A DNA stretch of 64,000 bases from JAEULH01 sp963789785 (GTDB lineage Bacteria; Pseudomonadota; Alphaproteobacteria; Rhodospirillales; Defluviicoccaceae). A model generated the notes under the pieces. The model was not told where the DNA came from, ran no database searches, and was given only the letters and a program-made list of their open reading frames with translations. Shown here in pieces: positions 18,176 to 27,517 of this stretch (positions are counted from its first letter, which is position 1; every line of letters begins with the position of its first letter). Location of the stretch: NCBI GenBank assembly GCA_963789785.1, contig CAWBNC010000044.1, forward strand, positions 62,001 to 126,000, read 5' to 3'. The position numbers and the translations under genes were made by a program.

Positions 18176-18988
18176 TCAGTACGACAGCAGCATGGGCACC
18201 GTCGTCCGGGCGAGCACGCCGGTGGTCAGGCTGTTGCGCTCGCCCGACCGCGGCCAGGCGCCCATTACCAGCAGGTCGACGGCGCAGTCGGCGAGGTGCG
18301 ACAGCAGGCGCTCTGCCGGGTCGATCTCGCGGGCCTTGAAGACCAGCCGGTCGGGCGACGCCGTGATACCGTGCTCGCTCAGGTGACGGACGATCCGCGT
18401 CGACGCCGCCTCGGCCAGCGGCGAGGAGGGCCGGACCGGCGCGAGCGCAAGCACGGTGACTTCATCGGCGCCGGCGAGCAGCGGCAGGGCGTCGTTGAGC
18501 GCCCGCGCCGCTTCGCGACTCCCGTTCCAGGCAACGATCACCCGTCTTCCCATGGTGCTGAAGGTTCCGGCGAACGGGACCACGAGCACCGGTCGACCGG
18601 ACCGCATCACCGTCTGCTCGACCAGCGTCGGCGGCAGCGCGCCATCGGCACTGCCGGGATCGAACTGGCCAAGGACGACGAGATCGACCGAGCGGGCGGC
18701 ATGGATGACCTCTTGCGCCACGGCCACGTCGTCGCGGGGGATCGCCGAAAGCCACTCGGCTTGAACCCCGGCAGCGGCGGCGTTCCGGCGAAAGGCCGGC
18801 TCAGCCTCAGCGATCGCCCGCGTGAGCTGCTCCTGGCGTGAAAGCGACGACAGACCCTGCACGTGGGTGTCGGCAGCGGCGAAAAAGCCGATCAGGCGCG
18901 CGCCCAGCCGCGCCGCGAGAGCGACAGCCAGATCCAGGCGCCGGCTAGCCGCCGGTGTCGCGTCGAGGTGAACGAGGAGTTCACGCAT
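18176..18988 (-). CDS. Tandem universal stress protein (two UspA domains)
   Basis: This protein of about 270 residues carries two UspA folds. The N-terminal half begins MRELLVHLDATPAASRRLDL and ends around SGRPVLVVPFAG. The second half begins GRRVIVAWNGSREAARALND and ends VDLLVMGAWPRSGERNSLTT with GVLARTTVPMLLSY. The final block contains the G2XG9GS/T-like ATP-binding pattern. ATG at 18988 is preferred over a GTG six bases earlier. It follows the RatA-like gene by nine bases at the end of the long minus-strand run. Role: stress survival, details unknown. Confidence 0.92.
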   Translation of the reverse strand: MRELLVHLDATPAASRRLDLAVALAARLGARLIGFFAAADTHVQGLSSLSRQEQLTRAIAEAEPAFRRNAAAAGVQAEWLSAIPRDDVAVAQEVIHAARSVDLVVLGQFDPGSADGALPPTLVEQTVMRSGRPVLVVPFAGTFSTMGRRVIVAWNGSREAARALNDALPLLAGADEVTVLALAPVRPSSPLAEAASTRIVRHLSEHGITASPDRLVFKAREIDPAERLLSHLADCAVDLLVMGAWPRSGERNSLTTGVLARTTVPMLLSY

Positions 18989-18997
18989 GGCCACTAT

Positions 18998-19498
18998 TCA
19001 CTTCCTTCCCATCGCCGCGCTCGACAACGATGAGCGCTCGGCGGCGTTCATCGCCTGGCGTGCCCGCCGCTCGAACGCGTCGATCATGGACCTTGCCGTC
19101 TCCGGCAGGACCATATCGATACCGCGCTGCAGCAGCCACGACTTTACCCGCCAGCTCAGGGCGATGCGCACCCGGCACCCTCCAGGATGTTCGACGAAGT
19201 CCCAGCCGATGTGAAAGGTGCGAAAGCTTGGGTCGTTCGAGGTAATGTCGATGCGCTCCGGCCGAGCCAGGGTGGTGCGGGTATGGAAGCGCTGGCGAAC
19301 GGGGCCGACCCCGACCTCCTGTTCGGTGTAATAGATCGCGCCGCCACGATGACGGTAGACCCGGGCCTCGCTCCACAACGGGAGGAACTCCGGGTAGCGC
19401 TCGACGTCGGCGACAAGATCGAAGACCACCTCCCGCGGCGCGGCAATATCCCGCGTTTCCCTATGCGTCGTCATCGCCCTTCGAGTCGTCATGATCAT
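18998..19498 (-). CDS. RatA/COQ10-like SRPBCC protein
   Basis: The protein of up to 166 residues has the START/SRPBCC fold typical of COQ10/RatA: TRDIAAPREVVFDLVADVER, YPEFLPLWSEARVYRH, then VRQRFHTRTTL and WDFVEHPGGCRVRIALSWRV. A later ATG (19474, MTTHRETRDIAA) is the start favoured by family alignment. Mitochondrial COQ10 binds ubiquinone and assists respiration; bacterial RatA was reported to block 70S assembly. Here no antitoxin partner is seen, so the coenzyme Q role is more likely. It starts three bases after trkA ends, an unusual neighbour for this family. The frame is intact. Confidence 0.88.
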   Translation of the reverse strand: MIMTTRRAMTTHRETRDIAAPREVVFDLVADVERYPEFLPLWSEARVYRHRGGAIYYTEQEVGVGPVRQRFHTRTTLARPERIDITSNDPSFRTFHIGWDFVEHPGGCRVRIALSWRVKSWLLQRGIDMVLPETARSMIDAFERRARQAMNAAERSSLSSAAMGRK

Positions 19499-19500
19499 GC

Positions 19501-20180
19501 TCAGTCTTCATGCGCCGTCTGGCCGTTCGCGCGCGGCTTGACCCAGCGCTCCTTGAGCTGCGGCAGGTTCTTCTCGTGAGTGAACAGGACCACTTCGTCG
19601 CCGCTGCTAATGGTGGCGTCGTGGTCCGCGACGATCAACTCGCCGTTTCGATAAAGGCACATGATGCGACAGCGCGCTGGGCAGTTCCAGCTCTGCGACC
19701 GGGCCGGCGTCCGCCTCGTCGGCGACATACGAGAACATCCGCGCGCCGGCCTTGAAGTAGCGTGAAACCTCCTCCGGCAGCGCGCCAACGGCGATATCCG
19801 CCAGTCGCTGCGCCGCATCGCGGCTGGGGATGATGATGTCCTCGAGCCCGAGCTCGACGCAGATGTGCTCGAACTCCGGCTCCTCGATCTTGGTCACGAT
19901 CCGGCGAAAGCCAAGCGAGCGACCGACCAGGGTGGCGAGGATATTGGTCTCGTCGTTATCGGTCACGCAGACGAGCAGCTCGGTGTCGGCCGGACCCACC
20001 TCGCGCAGAACCGCCGGCTTCGAGCCGTCGCCGGCGACCAGACCGCAGTCGATCTCCTCGGCAAGAGCCTTGATCTTGTCCGGCATCGATATCGACGAGG
20101 ATGACCTCGTGGCCGCCCCTGATCAGCATTTTCGCGGCACCGACGGCCGTGGCGCTGGCGCCGACGAATGCGAACCTCAC
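19501..20180 (-). CDS. trkA: Trk potassium uptake regulatory subunit TrkA, two frameshifts
   Basis: TrkA is the cytosolic NAD(H)/ATP-binding gating subunit of the Trk K+ channel. A GTG start gives MRFAFVGASATAVGAAKMLI plus RGGHEVILVDID, a Rossmann GxGxxG-like loop. After a shift near 20090 it continues as DKIKALAEEIDCGLVAGDGS, LLVCVTDNDETNILATLVGR and IIIPSRDAAQRLADI. After a second shift near 19650 the TrkA_C end reads CRIMCLYRNGELIVADHDAT and ISSGDEVVLFTHEKNLPQLK. The protein of about 226 residues thus has one TrkA_N plus one TrkA_C unit, the short type. It directly follows trkH. Confidence 0.9.
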
Positions 20181-20222
20181 CTCGCTCTCCTCCCTGTTGA
20201 CGTACCATCCGGCGGCAGCGAT

Positions 20223-21686
20223 CTAAGGGCGCGCCGCCCGCCGTCCCACCCAGGTGCGCGGATAGACAAGCACCAGCACGGCGATGATTTCAAGCCTGCC
20301 CATCAGCATGTCGACGCAGAGCAGGCCCTTGAGCGCGACGGGCAGCGTCGCCGATGTTACCCCGGTCGAGAGCCCGACCGTTGCCGTGGCGGAGACGACC
20401 TCGAACAGCGCATCGAGCGGCGGAAAGCCGCAGGCGACGAATGCGAACCAGGATACGAGGATCGCGGCGGCGTAGGCGGTGACGATGCCGCAGGCGACGC
20501 GGATCTCCTCGTCGCCGACGGTTCGCCCGGCGACCCTCGGCGGTCACGACGGCGTGGTTGGAAACGCAGGTCCGCGCGAGAAGCAACTGCAGCACCCGGC
20601 CAAGGACGAGCAGGCGGAAGATCTTGATCCCGCCGGCCGTCGAGCCCATGTCGCCGCCGATCAGCATCGAAACGATCAGCACCAGCTTGGCCGCCGGCGC
20701 GAGACCGGCGACGGGCGTCGTGGCGAACCCGGTCGTCGTCTGCGCGGAGACGGCAAGGAAGAGCGCGTTGCCGATCCCGTCCGGCGAGAGGCCGCTTGTT
20801 GCGAATGTGCAGGCCGCGAGGGCCGAGGCAGCGAGCAGCGTGACGACGATGATGGCCCGCACTTCGCCGTCCCGCCACAGGCGGCTCGGGTTGCGGATGG
20901 CGCGGGCCTGCAGCGAAAACGAGATCGCACCGAACAGCGAGATGAGCGATACGGCGACGGCGGCCGGTGCGCCGAGGCCGGCGGCGCTGGAGTCGTGGTT
21001 CGAAAAGCCGCCGGTGGAGATCGCCGAGAGCGAGTGGATCAGCGCATCCGCCGGGGTCGCGCCGGCCAGCCAGAGCACGATGATGCCGGCGATGGTCAGC
21101 GCGCCGTAGACCTTGAGCACGCTGCGCGCGCGCATCCGCGTCGACGCCACCCCCTCGGCGGCTTCGCCCTCGTCCACCGCCAGTCTGCGGGCGCTCGCGC
21201 TGGGGCCGATGATGACCGCAAGAGCGACGACGACGATGACCAGGCCGCCGTACCACTGCAGCCACGAGCGGGTGAACAGGAACGACGCCGGCATGTGCTC
21301 GACGCTGGGCAGCGTCGAGAGGCCCGTGGTCGTCAGACCGGAGACGGCCTCGAACATCGCGTCGATCGGCGGAAAGCCCGGCCGACATGAACGGCCAGGT
21401 CATCGCCAGCGCGCCCAAAATGAACGTCAGGGCGACGATGACCAGACCTTCGTTGATCTGTATGTTAGCGGGCGCGGTGCGGCGCGCGCCAAAAAGGCCG
21501 GCGACCAGCAGAACAGCGAAGACCAGCGCGTAGCGCTCCGCCGCCGCCGTCTCCCCCAGCACCGCGGCGACGATCGGCGGGAACCGCGGCCATGGCCGCG
21601 AGCGACAGCGACAGCATGCCCAGGTACTTGACGATCACCCGCCGGTCGACAGCGTGGCTCAGGCTCCGGAGGCTCGGGTCGGTCAC
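20223..21686 (-). CDS. trkH: Trk potassium uptake channel subunit TrkH, at least three frameshifts
   Basis: TrkH forms the K+-conducting channel in the inner membrane. A GTG at 21686 starts MTDPSLRSLSHAVDRRVIVK. Segments in different frames give ERYALVFAVLLVAGLFGA, NEGLVIVALTFILGALAMTW, the pore loop FEAVSGLTTTGLSTLPSVEH, LQWYGGLVIVVVALAVIIGP, ALIHSLSAISTGGFSNHDSS, VSAQTTTGFATTPVAGLAPA, MLIGGDMGSTAGGIKIFRLL and VVSATATVGLSTGVTSATLP, i.e. the four TTGxS/TGGFS-like selectivity loops. Shifts occur near 21575, 21385 and 20540. Joined length of about 485 residues is normal. It lies 51 bases after gcvPB and just before trkA. Confidence 0.9.
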
Positions 21687-21736
21687 GGCGCCGGCTCCGT
21701 CCGCGGCCGGCGGCGGACCATGCGAACGGGGGCCGG

Positions 21737-23256
21737 CTACTCTGCCGCCCTGTCGACTGGGACCGGTTGCCAGCGCAGGATCGGGCGGCGCGCCGCCGCG
21801 GCTTCGTCGAGCCGCCGGCGCGGCGTCAACCGCGGCGCCTGGTGGAACGCCTCAGCCTCGCCGGCCTTCGCCCGCGCCACCAGCGCGCGTATGGTCTCGA
21901 TGAACAGATCGAGCGTCTCGCGGCTTTCGGTCTCGGTCGGCTCGACCAGCATCGCCCCGTGGACGACCAGCGGGAAGTACACCGTCATCGGATGAAAGCC
22001 TTCGTCGATCAGCGCCTTGGCAAGGTCCAGCGTGCTCACCCCGGTATCTTTCAGCGCCGTGTCGTCGAACACGACTTCGTGCATGCACGGCCCGGGGAAC
22101 GCCGGATGCAGCACGTCCTTGAGCCGGGCCATGACGTAATTGGCGTTCAGCACGGCGTCACCGGAAGCCTGCCGGAGGCCGTCGGCGCCCATCGCCATCA
22201 TGTACGCCAACGCGCGGGTGAACATGCCGAACTGGCCGTGGAATCCCTTGATCCGGCCGATCGGCTTTGCGTCGGCGTCGTCGGCGCCGTGCTCGATCAG
22301 CAGGTAGCGCTCGCCGTCGAAGACGACGTAGGGCAGCGGCGCGTACGGGGCCAGCGCCGCCGTCAGCACCACCGGTCCGCTGCCCGGACCGCCGCCGCCG
22401 TGCGGCGTCGAGAAGGTCTTGTGCAGGTTGATGTGCATGCAGTCGATGCCGAGGTCGGCCGGGCGGACGCGGCCGACGATGGCGTTGAAATTGGCGCCGT
22501 CGCAATAGAAGAACGCGCCGACCGCATGAGCGGCGGCGGCGATCTCGATGATGTCGGTCTCGAACAGCCCGCAGGTGTTGGGGTTGGTCACCATGATCGC
22601 GGCGACGTCGCGTATCGAGCTTCGCGCGCAGGGCCGCCAGATCGACGCGGCCGCATCGTCGGCGGGAATGGCTTCGACCGCATAGCCGCAGGCATGGGCG
22701 GTCGCCGGATTGGTGCCATGAGCCGAGTTCCGGCACCAGCACCCGGGCGCGCCGCTCGCCGCGATCCTCGATGGCGGCGCGGATGGTCATCAGCCCAACC
22801 AGCTCGCCATGCGCGCCGGCGCCAGGCGACATCGCCACCGCCGGCATCCCGGTCAGCGTCTTCAGCCAATGGGCGCAGGTGTGGATCACCTCGAGCGCGC
22901 CCTGGACGGTCGAGACCGGCTGCAGCGGGTGCAGGTCGCCAAGCCCCGGCAGGCGCGCGACCTTCTCGTTGAGCCGCGGGTTGTGCTTCATCGTGCACGA
23001 GCCGAGCGGGTACAGGCCGCTGTCGATGCAGTAGTTCTTCTGGCTGAGGCGGGTGTAGTGGCGCACCACCTCCGGTTCCGACAGCCCGGGCAGGCCGATC
23101 GCGCCGCGCCGGCGCAGGCCGCCGAGCCGCTCGGCGTGCTCCGGCGCCGGCTCGGGCAGATCGACCGCGGTGCGCTCCGGCGCAGCCCTGCTCGAAGATC
23201 AGCGCCTCTTCGAGCTGAAGTCCGCGGTGGCCGGTGTGGGTCCGGATCAGCGTCAC
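21737..23256 (-). CDS. gcvPB: Glycine dehydrogenase (decarboxylating) subunit 2, frameshifted
   Basis: GcvPB is the PLP-binding half of the two-subunit P protein, which decarboxylates glycine and passes the aminomethyl group to lipoyl-GcvH. Blocks include LSQKNYCIDSGLYPLGSCTM, KHNPRLNEKVARLPG, the NPNTCGLFETDI segment, and CMHINLHKTFSTPHGGGGPG with the PLP-binding Lys in the HKTF motif. MLVEPTETESRETLDLFIE lies near the C terminus. At least two or three shifts (about 23190, 22720 and 22620) separate these pieces. The start is either the GTG directly after the gcvPA stop or an ATG at 23260 overlapping it. Family length of about 500 residues is met. Confidence 0.92.
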
Positions 23257-24619
23257 TCATGACAGGGCCTCCCGCAGGCCGGCCGTCAGCCGGTCCATGT
23301 CGCTTTCGCTGGTGAGCTCGCTGGCGGCGAGGATCAGCAGCCGGCTCCATCCCCGGCGTCGTCCGGGAAACAGCCGCGACGCCGGAACACCCGGCGAGAA
23401 TGCCGCCCGCGGCCAGCGCTTCGACGACCGGCGACCGCCGGCCGCGGCAGCCGGACGGTCAACTCGTTGAAGAAGCTGCCGTCGGGAACCTCGACCCCCG
23501 GAACCCGTGCGAGCCTGTCGGCCAGGGCGACGGCGTTGGCGTGGTTGAGCGCGGCCAGCCGGCGCAACCCGGTTTCGCCCAGCAGCGTCAGGTGGATGGT
23601 GAAGGCCAGCGCGCACAGGCCGGAGTTGGTGCAGATGTTGCTCGTCGCCTTTTCCCGGCGGATGTGCTGCTCGCGGGTCGACAGGGTCAGAACGAAGCCG
23701 CGCCGACCGTCGGCGTCGACCGTCTGGCCGGCAAGGCGGCCCGGCATCTGCCGGACGAAGCGGTTGTGGGTAGCGAAAAGCCCGACTGTCGGACCGCCGA
23801 AGCCGGTCGCGTTGCCGAACGACTGGCCTTCGCCGACGACGATGTCGGCGCCCATCTCGCCCGGCGGCGTGATCAGCGCCGAGCGAGACCGGCTCGCAGA
23901 CGACCACGATCAGCAGCGCGCCGGCGCGATGGCAGGCCTCGGCGAGCTCGCGTGTAGTCGTGGATCCGGCCGAAGACATCGGGGTTCTGGACGACGACGC
24001 AGGCGGTCTCGCCGTCGACATGGGCCGCCGGATCGTCGCTGTCTCCGGCCACGGCGGCGGCGCGGCGACGATCTCGATGTCGGCGAAGCGGCCGTAGGTC
24101 GCGGCGACGTCGCGGTAGTGCGGGTGAACGCCGCCGGCGATGATCGCCCGGCGCCGGGACTTGCCGAGCCGCACCGCCATCAGCACCGCCTCGGCGCAGG
24201 CGGTGGCGCCGTCGTACATCGAGGCGTTGGCGACCTCCATGCCGGTGAGCAGCGCCACCTGGGTCTGGAACTCGAACAGGTACTGCAGCGTGCCCTGCGC
24301 GACCTCGGGCTGGTAGGGCGTGTAGGCGGTGAGGAACTCGCCGCGCTGGATCAGGTGGTCGACCGCCGCCGGGACGTGATGGCGGTAGAGGCCGGCGCCG
24401 AGGAAGCACGGCGCCGCTGGCGGGGCTCAGGTTGCGGCCGGCAAAGTCGCGAAAGGCCTGCTCGACCGCGATCTCGCCCTGGTGACGCGGGCAGATCGAC
24501 CGGCTGCGGCGAGACGCGCCGAGGCGGGCACATCGCAGAACAGATCGTCGATGCGTGCGACGCCGATCGGCCGCAAGCATCTGCCGCCGGTCGTCCTCGC
24601 TCAGAGGCAGGTAGCGCAT
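23257..24619 (-). CDS. gcvPA: Glycine dehydrogenase (decarboxylating) subunit 1, multiple frameshifts
   Basis: GcvPA pairs with GcvPB to form the P protein. The start MRYLPLSEDDRRQMLA at 24619 overlaps the gcvH stop (ATGA). The core is visible in segments: MALLTGMEVANASMYDGATA, CAEAVLMAVRLGKSRRRAII, AGGVHPHYRDVAATYGRFAD, GADIVVGEGQSFGNATGFGG and PTVGLFATHNRFVRQMPGRL. IRREKATSNICTNSGLCALA and FTIHLTLLGETGLRRLAALN also fit. It needs at least four frame changes, among the densest in the window. All blocks are in the correct order, so the gene is probably intact in the organism. Confidence 0.9.
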
Positions 24620-25005
24620 CAGCCCAGGCCCGCGACGTACTCCTTGTAGGCGCTCTGCTCCATCAGCGCCCTCCAGCTCGCCCGGATCGGCGATCCTGAT
24701 CCTTGAAGAACCAGCCGCTGCCGAGCGGCGTCGGCGTTGACCTTCGCCGGACTCTTCGGCCAGCGCCTCGTTGACTTGCGACGACCTCGCCGCTGGCCGG
24801 CGCGTAGACCTCGCTCGCCGCCTTCACCGACTCGACGACCGCGGCCTCGGCGCCGGCGCGGAGCTGGCTTCCGACCGCTCGGGCAGTTCGACGAAGACCA
24901 CGTCGCCCAGCTGCTGCTGGGCGTAGTCGGTGATGCCGACGGTGCCGACGTCGCCGTCGATGCGTGATCCACTCGTGCTCTGCGAGTGTAACGGACCTGG
25001 GCCAT
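24619..25005 (-). CDS. gcvH: Glycine cleavage system H protein, frameshifted
   Basis: GcvH carries the lipoyl group that shuttles the aminomethyl and electron-carrying intermediates between P, T and L proteins. The start is MAQVRYTR at 25005 and the end is LMEQSAYKEYVAGLG. In the middle, another frame reads DGDVGTVGITDYAQQQLGDV followed by VFVELPER, typical GcvH sequence. The segment with the lipoylated lysine (about 24780-24850) is scrambled by shifts, so that residue cannot be read in frame. The total of 387 bases equals the usual length of about 128 codons. It sits between gcvT and gcvPA and overlaps the latter. Confidence 0.9.
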   Translation of the reverse strand: MAQVRYTRRARVDHASTATSAPSASPTTPSSSWATWSSSNCPSGRKPAPRRRRGRGRRVGEGGERGLRAGQRRGRRKSTRRWPKSPAKVNADAARQRLVLQGSGSPIRASWRALMEQSAYKEYVAGLG

Positions 25006-25020
25006 GGCGCTGCTCCGACG

Positions 25021-26145
25021 TTAAGGCGTCATCTTGGCGTAGCGGTGGGGAACGAACGGCAACTTCACCACACGGCCGGGATAGGCGCTTGCCGCGGACC
25101 AGCACTTCGACCTCCGTTTCCGGCTTGCGCGAAGTCGGCGTCGACGTAGCCCATGGCGATCGGACCGCCGACACTGGGGCCATAGCCGCCGCTCGTCACG
25201 GTCGCCGATGGTCCAGCGCCGGTCGGTGATCTCGGCGCCGGCGCGCGCTGGAACCTTGCCTTCCAGCCGGATGCCGACCCGGCGGCGCAGCGGCCCCTCG
25301 GCGATCTGGCGCAGAATGATTTCGGCGCCTGGGAAACCGCCGCGTCTCGCGCCGGCGCTTGCCGATGGTCCAGGCCAGCCCGGCCTCGACCGGGGTCGTC
25401 GTCTCGTCGATGTCGTGGCCGTAGAGGCACAAGCCCCGCCTCGAGTCGCAGCGAGTCGCGGGCGCCGAGACCGGCCATGCTGACGCGCGAGTCCTCAAGC
25501 AGCAGATCGGCGAGAGCGGCGGCGTCGCTCGGCCGGAACGCGTGATCTCGAAACCGTCCTCGCCGGTGTAGCCGGATCGGGTCGCGCCGCAGATCATCGG
25601 CCCGATCTTGAAGTTCTCGGCGGTCATGAACAGCATGTGCCGGGACGCCGGCGCGAGTTGCGCGAAAACCTTGACCGCCTCCGGCCCCTGAAGGGCGAGC
25701 AGGGCGCGGTCGTGCCAGATCTCGATGTCGCAGCGATCGCCGATCCGCTCGATGATGTGGGCGAAGTCGGCCTCCTTGCGCGCGGCGTTGACCACGATTA
25801 CGAGGTAGTACCCGCCATGGATGACCATCAGATCATCGATGATCCCGCCCTGCTCGTTCGTCAGCAGGGTGTAGCGGACGGTGCCGGCGAGCATGCCCTG
25901 GAGGTCGGCGACGACGAGGCTTTCCAGCGCCTCGACCGCGCCGTCGCCGCGCAGGATCGCCTGGCCCATGTGCGAGACATCGAAAAGAGAGGCGTGCGTG
26001 CGGGTGTGGAGATGCTCGGCGATGATGCCCTGGCGGTACTGCAGCGGCATGTCGTAGCCGGCGAACGGCACCATCCGCGCCCCGAGCTTGCGGTGCAGGG
26101 CGATCGAGCGGCGTCTGTTTCAGCGGCGGGGCGGCAGTCGGTCAA
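25021..26145 (-). CDS. gcvT: Glycine cleavage system aminomethyltransferase (T protein), frameshifted
   Basis: GcvT transfers the methylene group from aminomethyl-GcvH to tetrahydrofolate, releasing ammonia. The best segment reads MVPFAGYDMPLQYRQGIIAE, HLHTRTHASLFDVSHMGQAI, YTLLTNEQGGIIDDLMVI, HDRALLALQGPEAVKVFAQL and MICGATRSGYTGEDGFEI. N-terminal residues (TTG start at 26145, then DRLHRKLGARMVPF after correction) and the C-terminal half (CLYGHDIDETTTPVEAGLAW, ending in PHRYAKMTP) need further shifts. About four to six indels are present. It is the first gene after the tandem glycine riboswitch. Confidence 0.92.
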
Positions 26146-26217
26146 GCGGCTCTCCTCGAAGACAGCGACACGTTCACCGGGCCGATCCGCAAGCGTCGCG
26201 GCGTCCGATGCGCGCCC

Positions 26218-26405
26218 CCTCTGTCCTCGAACCTGAAAGATTCCCGCGGATGCAGACGCGCCCGCGGTTTCTTCTTCGGTGAGACGACCTGAAATTACCG
26301 GTCGCCTGCTCTCCAGAGCCTCATCCCGTCTGCGGTCCGGTTGCCTGAGAGTTTCCGGGGCGGTTGCTCCTTCGGCGCCGGCATGGTTGAGCCGGTCTCT
26401 CCCGC
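26218..26405 (-). promoter_or_regulatory. Tandem glycine riboswitch upstream of gcvT
   Basis: On the minus strand two glycine aptamers lie in series. Aptamer 1 (about 26405-26332) opens GCGGGAGAGACC, has GCCGAAGGAGCAACC and the conserved AACTCTCAGGCAACCGGACC, and closes with CGC. Aptamer 2 (about 26320-26218) opens GGCTCTGGAGAGC, has CACCGAAGAAGAAACCGC and ends TCTTTCAGGTTCGAGGACAG. These are the standard GAGAG / CGAAGG-GCAA / CTCAGGCAA-GGACA blocks. Glycine binding normally turns gcv expression on. About 70 bases separate it from the gcvT start; no terminator hairpin with a U tract is obvious there, so control may be translational. Confidence 0.95.
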
Positions 26406-26511
26406 AGCGTTCGCTTGAGCTTCGTCATTTCGTTAGCACATTCCACCCGCGTGTACCGCACGAAGTGAGCGCCGGCGGCAGCGCCGTCAAGGCCGACCGC
26501 CGGACCGCTGC

Positions 26512-27046
26512 TCAGGGCATGCTCGCCCGTTGCCGATTGTAGCGGAGCTCGGCCTCGCTCATCTGCAGCCCGAGCAGAATTTCGTAGCGCGCGTCTTCAT
26601 CGGCGCCGAGCGGCAGATCGATGCTCACCGGCGGATCGTCCTGAACCGATTCCACCCGGGTGTTGTTGCCCGGGAAAGACGATGTTCACCGGAAACAGCT
26701 GCTTGTTGAGGATGGTCCGGTCGGCGCCGACGACGCTGACGAAGTACTGGAAGTCCGCCTTGCGATTCTCGTTCGCCGGGCCGCGGGCCGCGATGATGGT
26801 CGGCGCCACGGCGACGACCAGCTTCGAGGCGCCGTTCTTATCCTTGGCATAGACGCAGGCGCTGCGGATATCGGCGATCTCGGCGCGGATGTCGACATCG
26901 AGCAAGGTCGGTTCCGCGGCCAGGGGCGAAGCGGGTGAGCGCCACCGCCTCGCTGAGCACCGACACCGGCGGACAAACCGGCGGCTCGGGCGTGCTGCCG
27001 CAGCCTGCGAGGATCCCGACGCCTGCTATCGCAGCGCCTGCGCCAT
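26512..27046 (-). CDS. Exported lipoprotein of unknown function, frameshifted
   Basis: A short N-terminal hydrophobic run ends in IAGVGILAGCGSTPEPP, a lipobox (LAGC). The mature part has CPPVSVLSEAVALTRFAPGR, then in another frame LDVDIRAEIADIRSACVYAK, KLVVAVAPTIIAARGPANEN and DFQYFVSVVGADRTILNKQL. A further shifted part reads RVESVQDDPPVSIDLPLGAD with the end EAELRYNRQRASMP at 26512. Two or three shifts are needed. The fold resembles no family I can name, though similar lipoproteins occur across Rhodospirillales. Start at 27046 (MAQAL) is inferred from the lipobox distance. It follows the CDGSH gene. Confidence 0.65.
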
Positions 27047-27130
27047 GCGGACGCCCTGCGCGCGCGTGCGTTTGCGAAGCGGCGGCGCCTGTCGATCCAC
27101 ATGCGCACGACCAGGCCATGGCACCCCATC

Positions 27131-27381
27131 TCAGCCGACCGCGAAGCTTCGAGTGCGTGCCGTCGCAGAAAGGCGGCCTGGCGGTCTGCTTGCAGCCGCA
27201 GAAATAGACCGTCTCCGACTCCTCGGCGGTGATGCACGAGCGGGCTCACGCCGGTGCTCTTGTGACTGCCGTCGCACAGAGGCTGGGCCGCGCTCCGCCC
27301 ACAGGCGCACCATGCGTACTTCTTCCCGGCCTCCACATCCACGGCGTAGGGCGAGGTCTGGGCGCACACGGCTTCGGTCAT
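27131..27381 (-). CDS. Double CDGSH-type iron-sulfur protein, frameshifted
   Basis: CDGSH (mitoNEET-type) domains bind a [2Fe-2S] cluster through three Cys and one His. The start MTEAVCAQTSPYAVDVEAGK leads into YAWCACGRSAAQPLCDGSHK (first motif, near residues 25-45). One shift later comes VYFCGCKQTARPPFCDGTHS (second motif). Both C-x-C-x2-(S/T)-x3-P-x-C-D-G-(S/T)-H patterns are complete. A protein of about 80 residues with two motifs matches the bacterial class with tandem clusters. The stop at 27131 is reached after a second shift and is less sure. It precedes the lipoprotein gene. Role: probably redox or iron handling. Confidence 0.8.
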
Positions 27382-27517
27382 TTGGCAATCATCCCGTGAG
27401 CAGCGAGGCCGACGTGCGGGTCGGTCGCGATTGTTCGGCGCGAGCGGCGGGCAGGTGGGTTTCGCCGCCGGGGTGCTAGAGACTATCTCCCGTGGAACGC
27501 CCATGACAAGATGACGC

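Noticed and set aside
18998..19498. RatA as a toxin of a toxin-antitoxin pair
   Set aside because: No antitoxin-sized partner is adjacent, and the SRPBCC sequence fits the COQ10-like housekeeping role equally well.
20223..26145. True decay of the gcv and trk genes
   Set aside because: All motifs are present in order with correct spacing, without missing segments or in-frame stops beyond those caused by shifts; sequence error is simpler.
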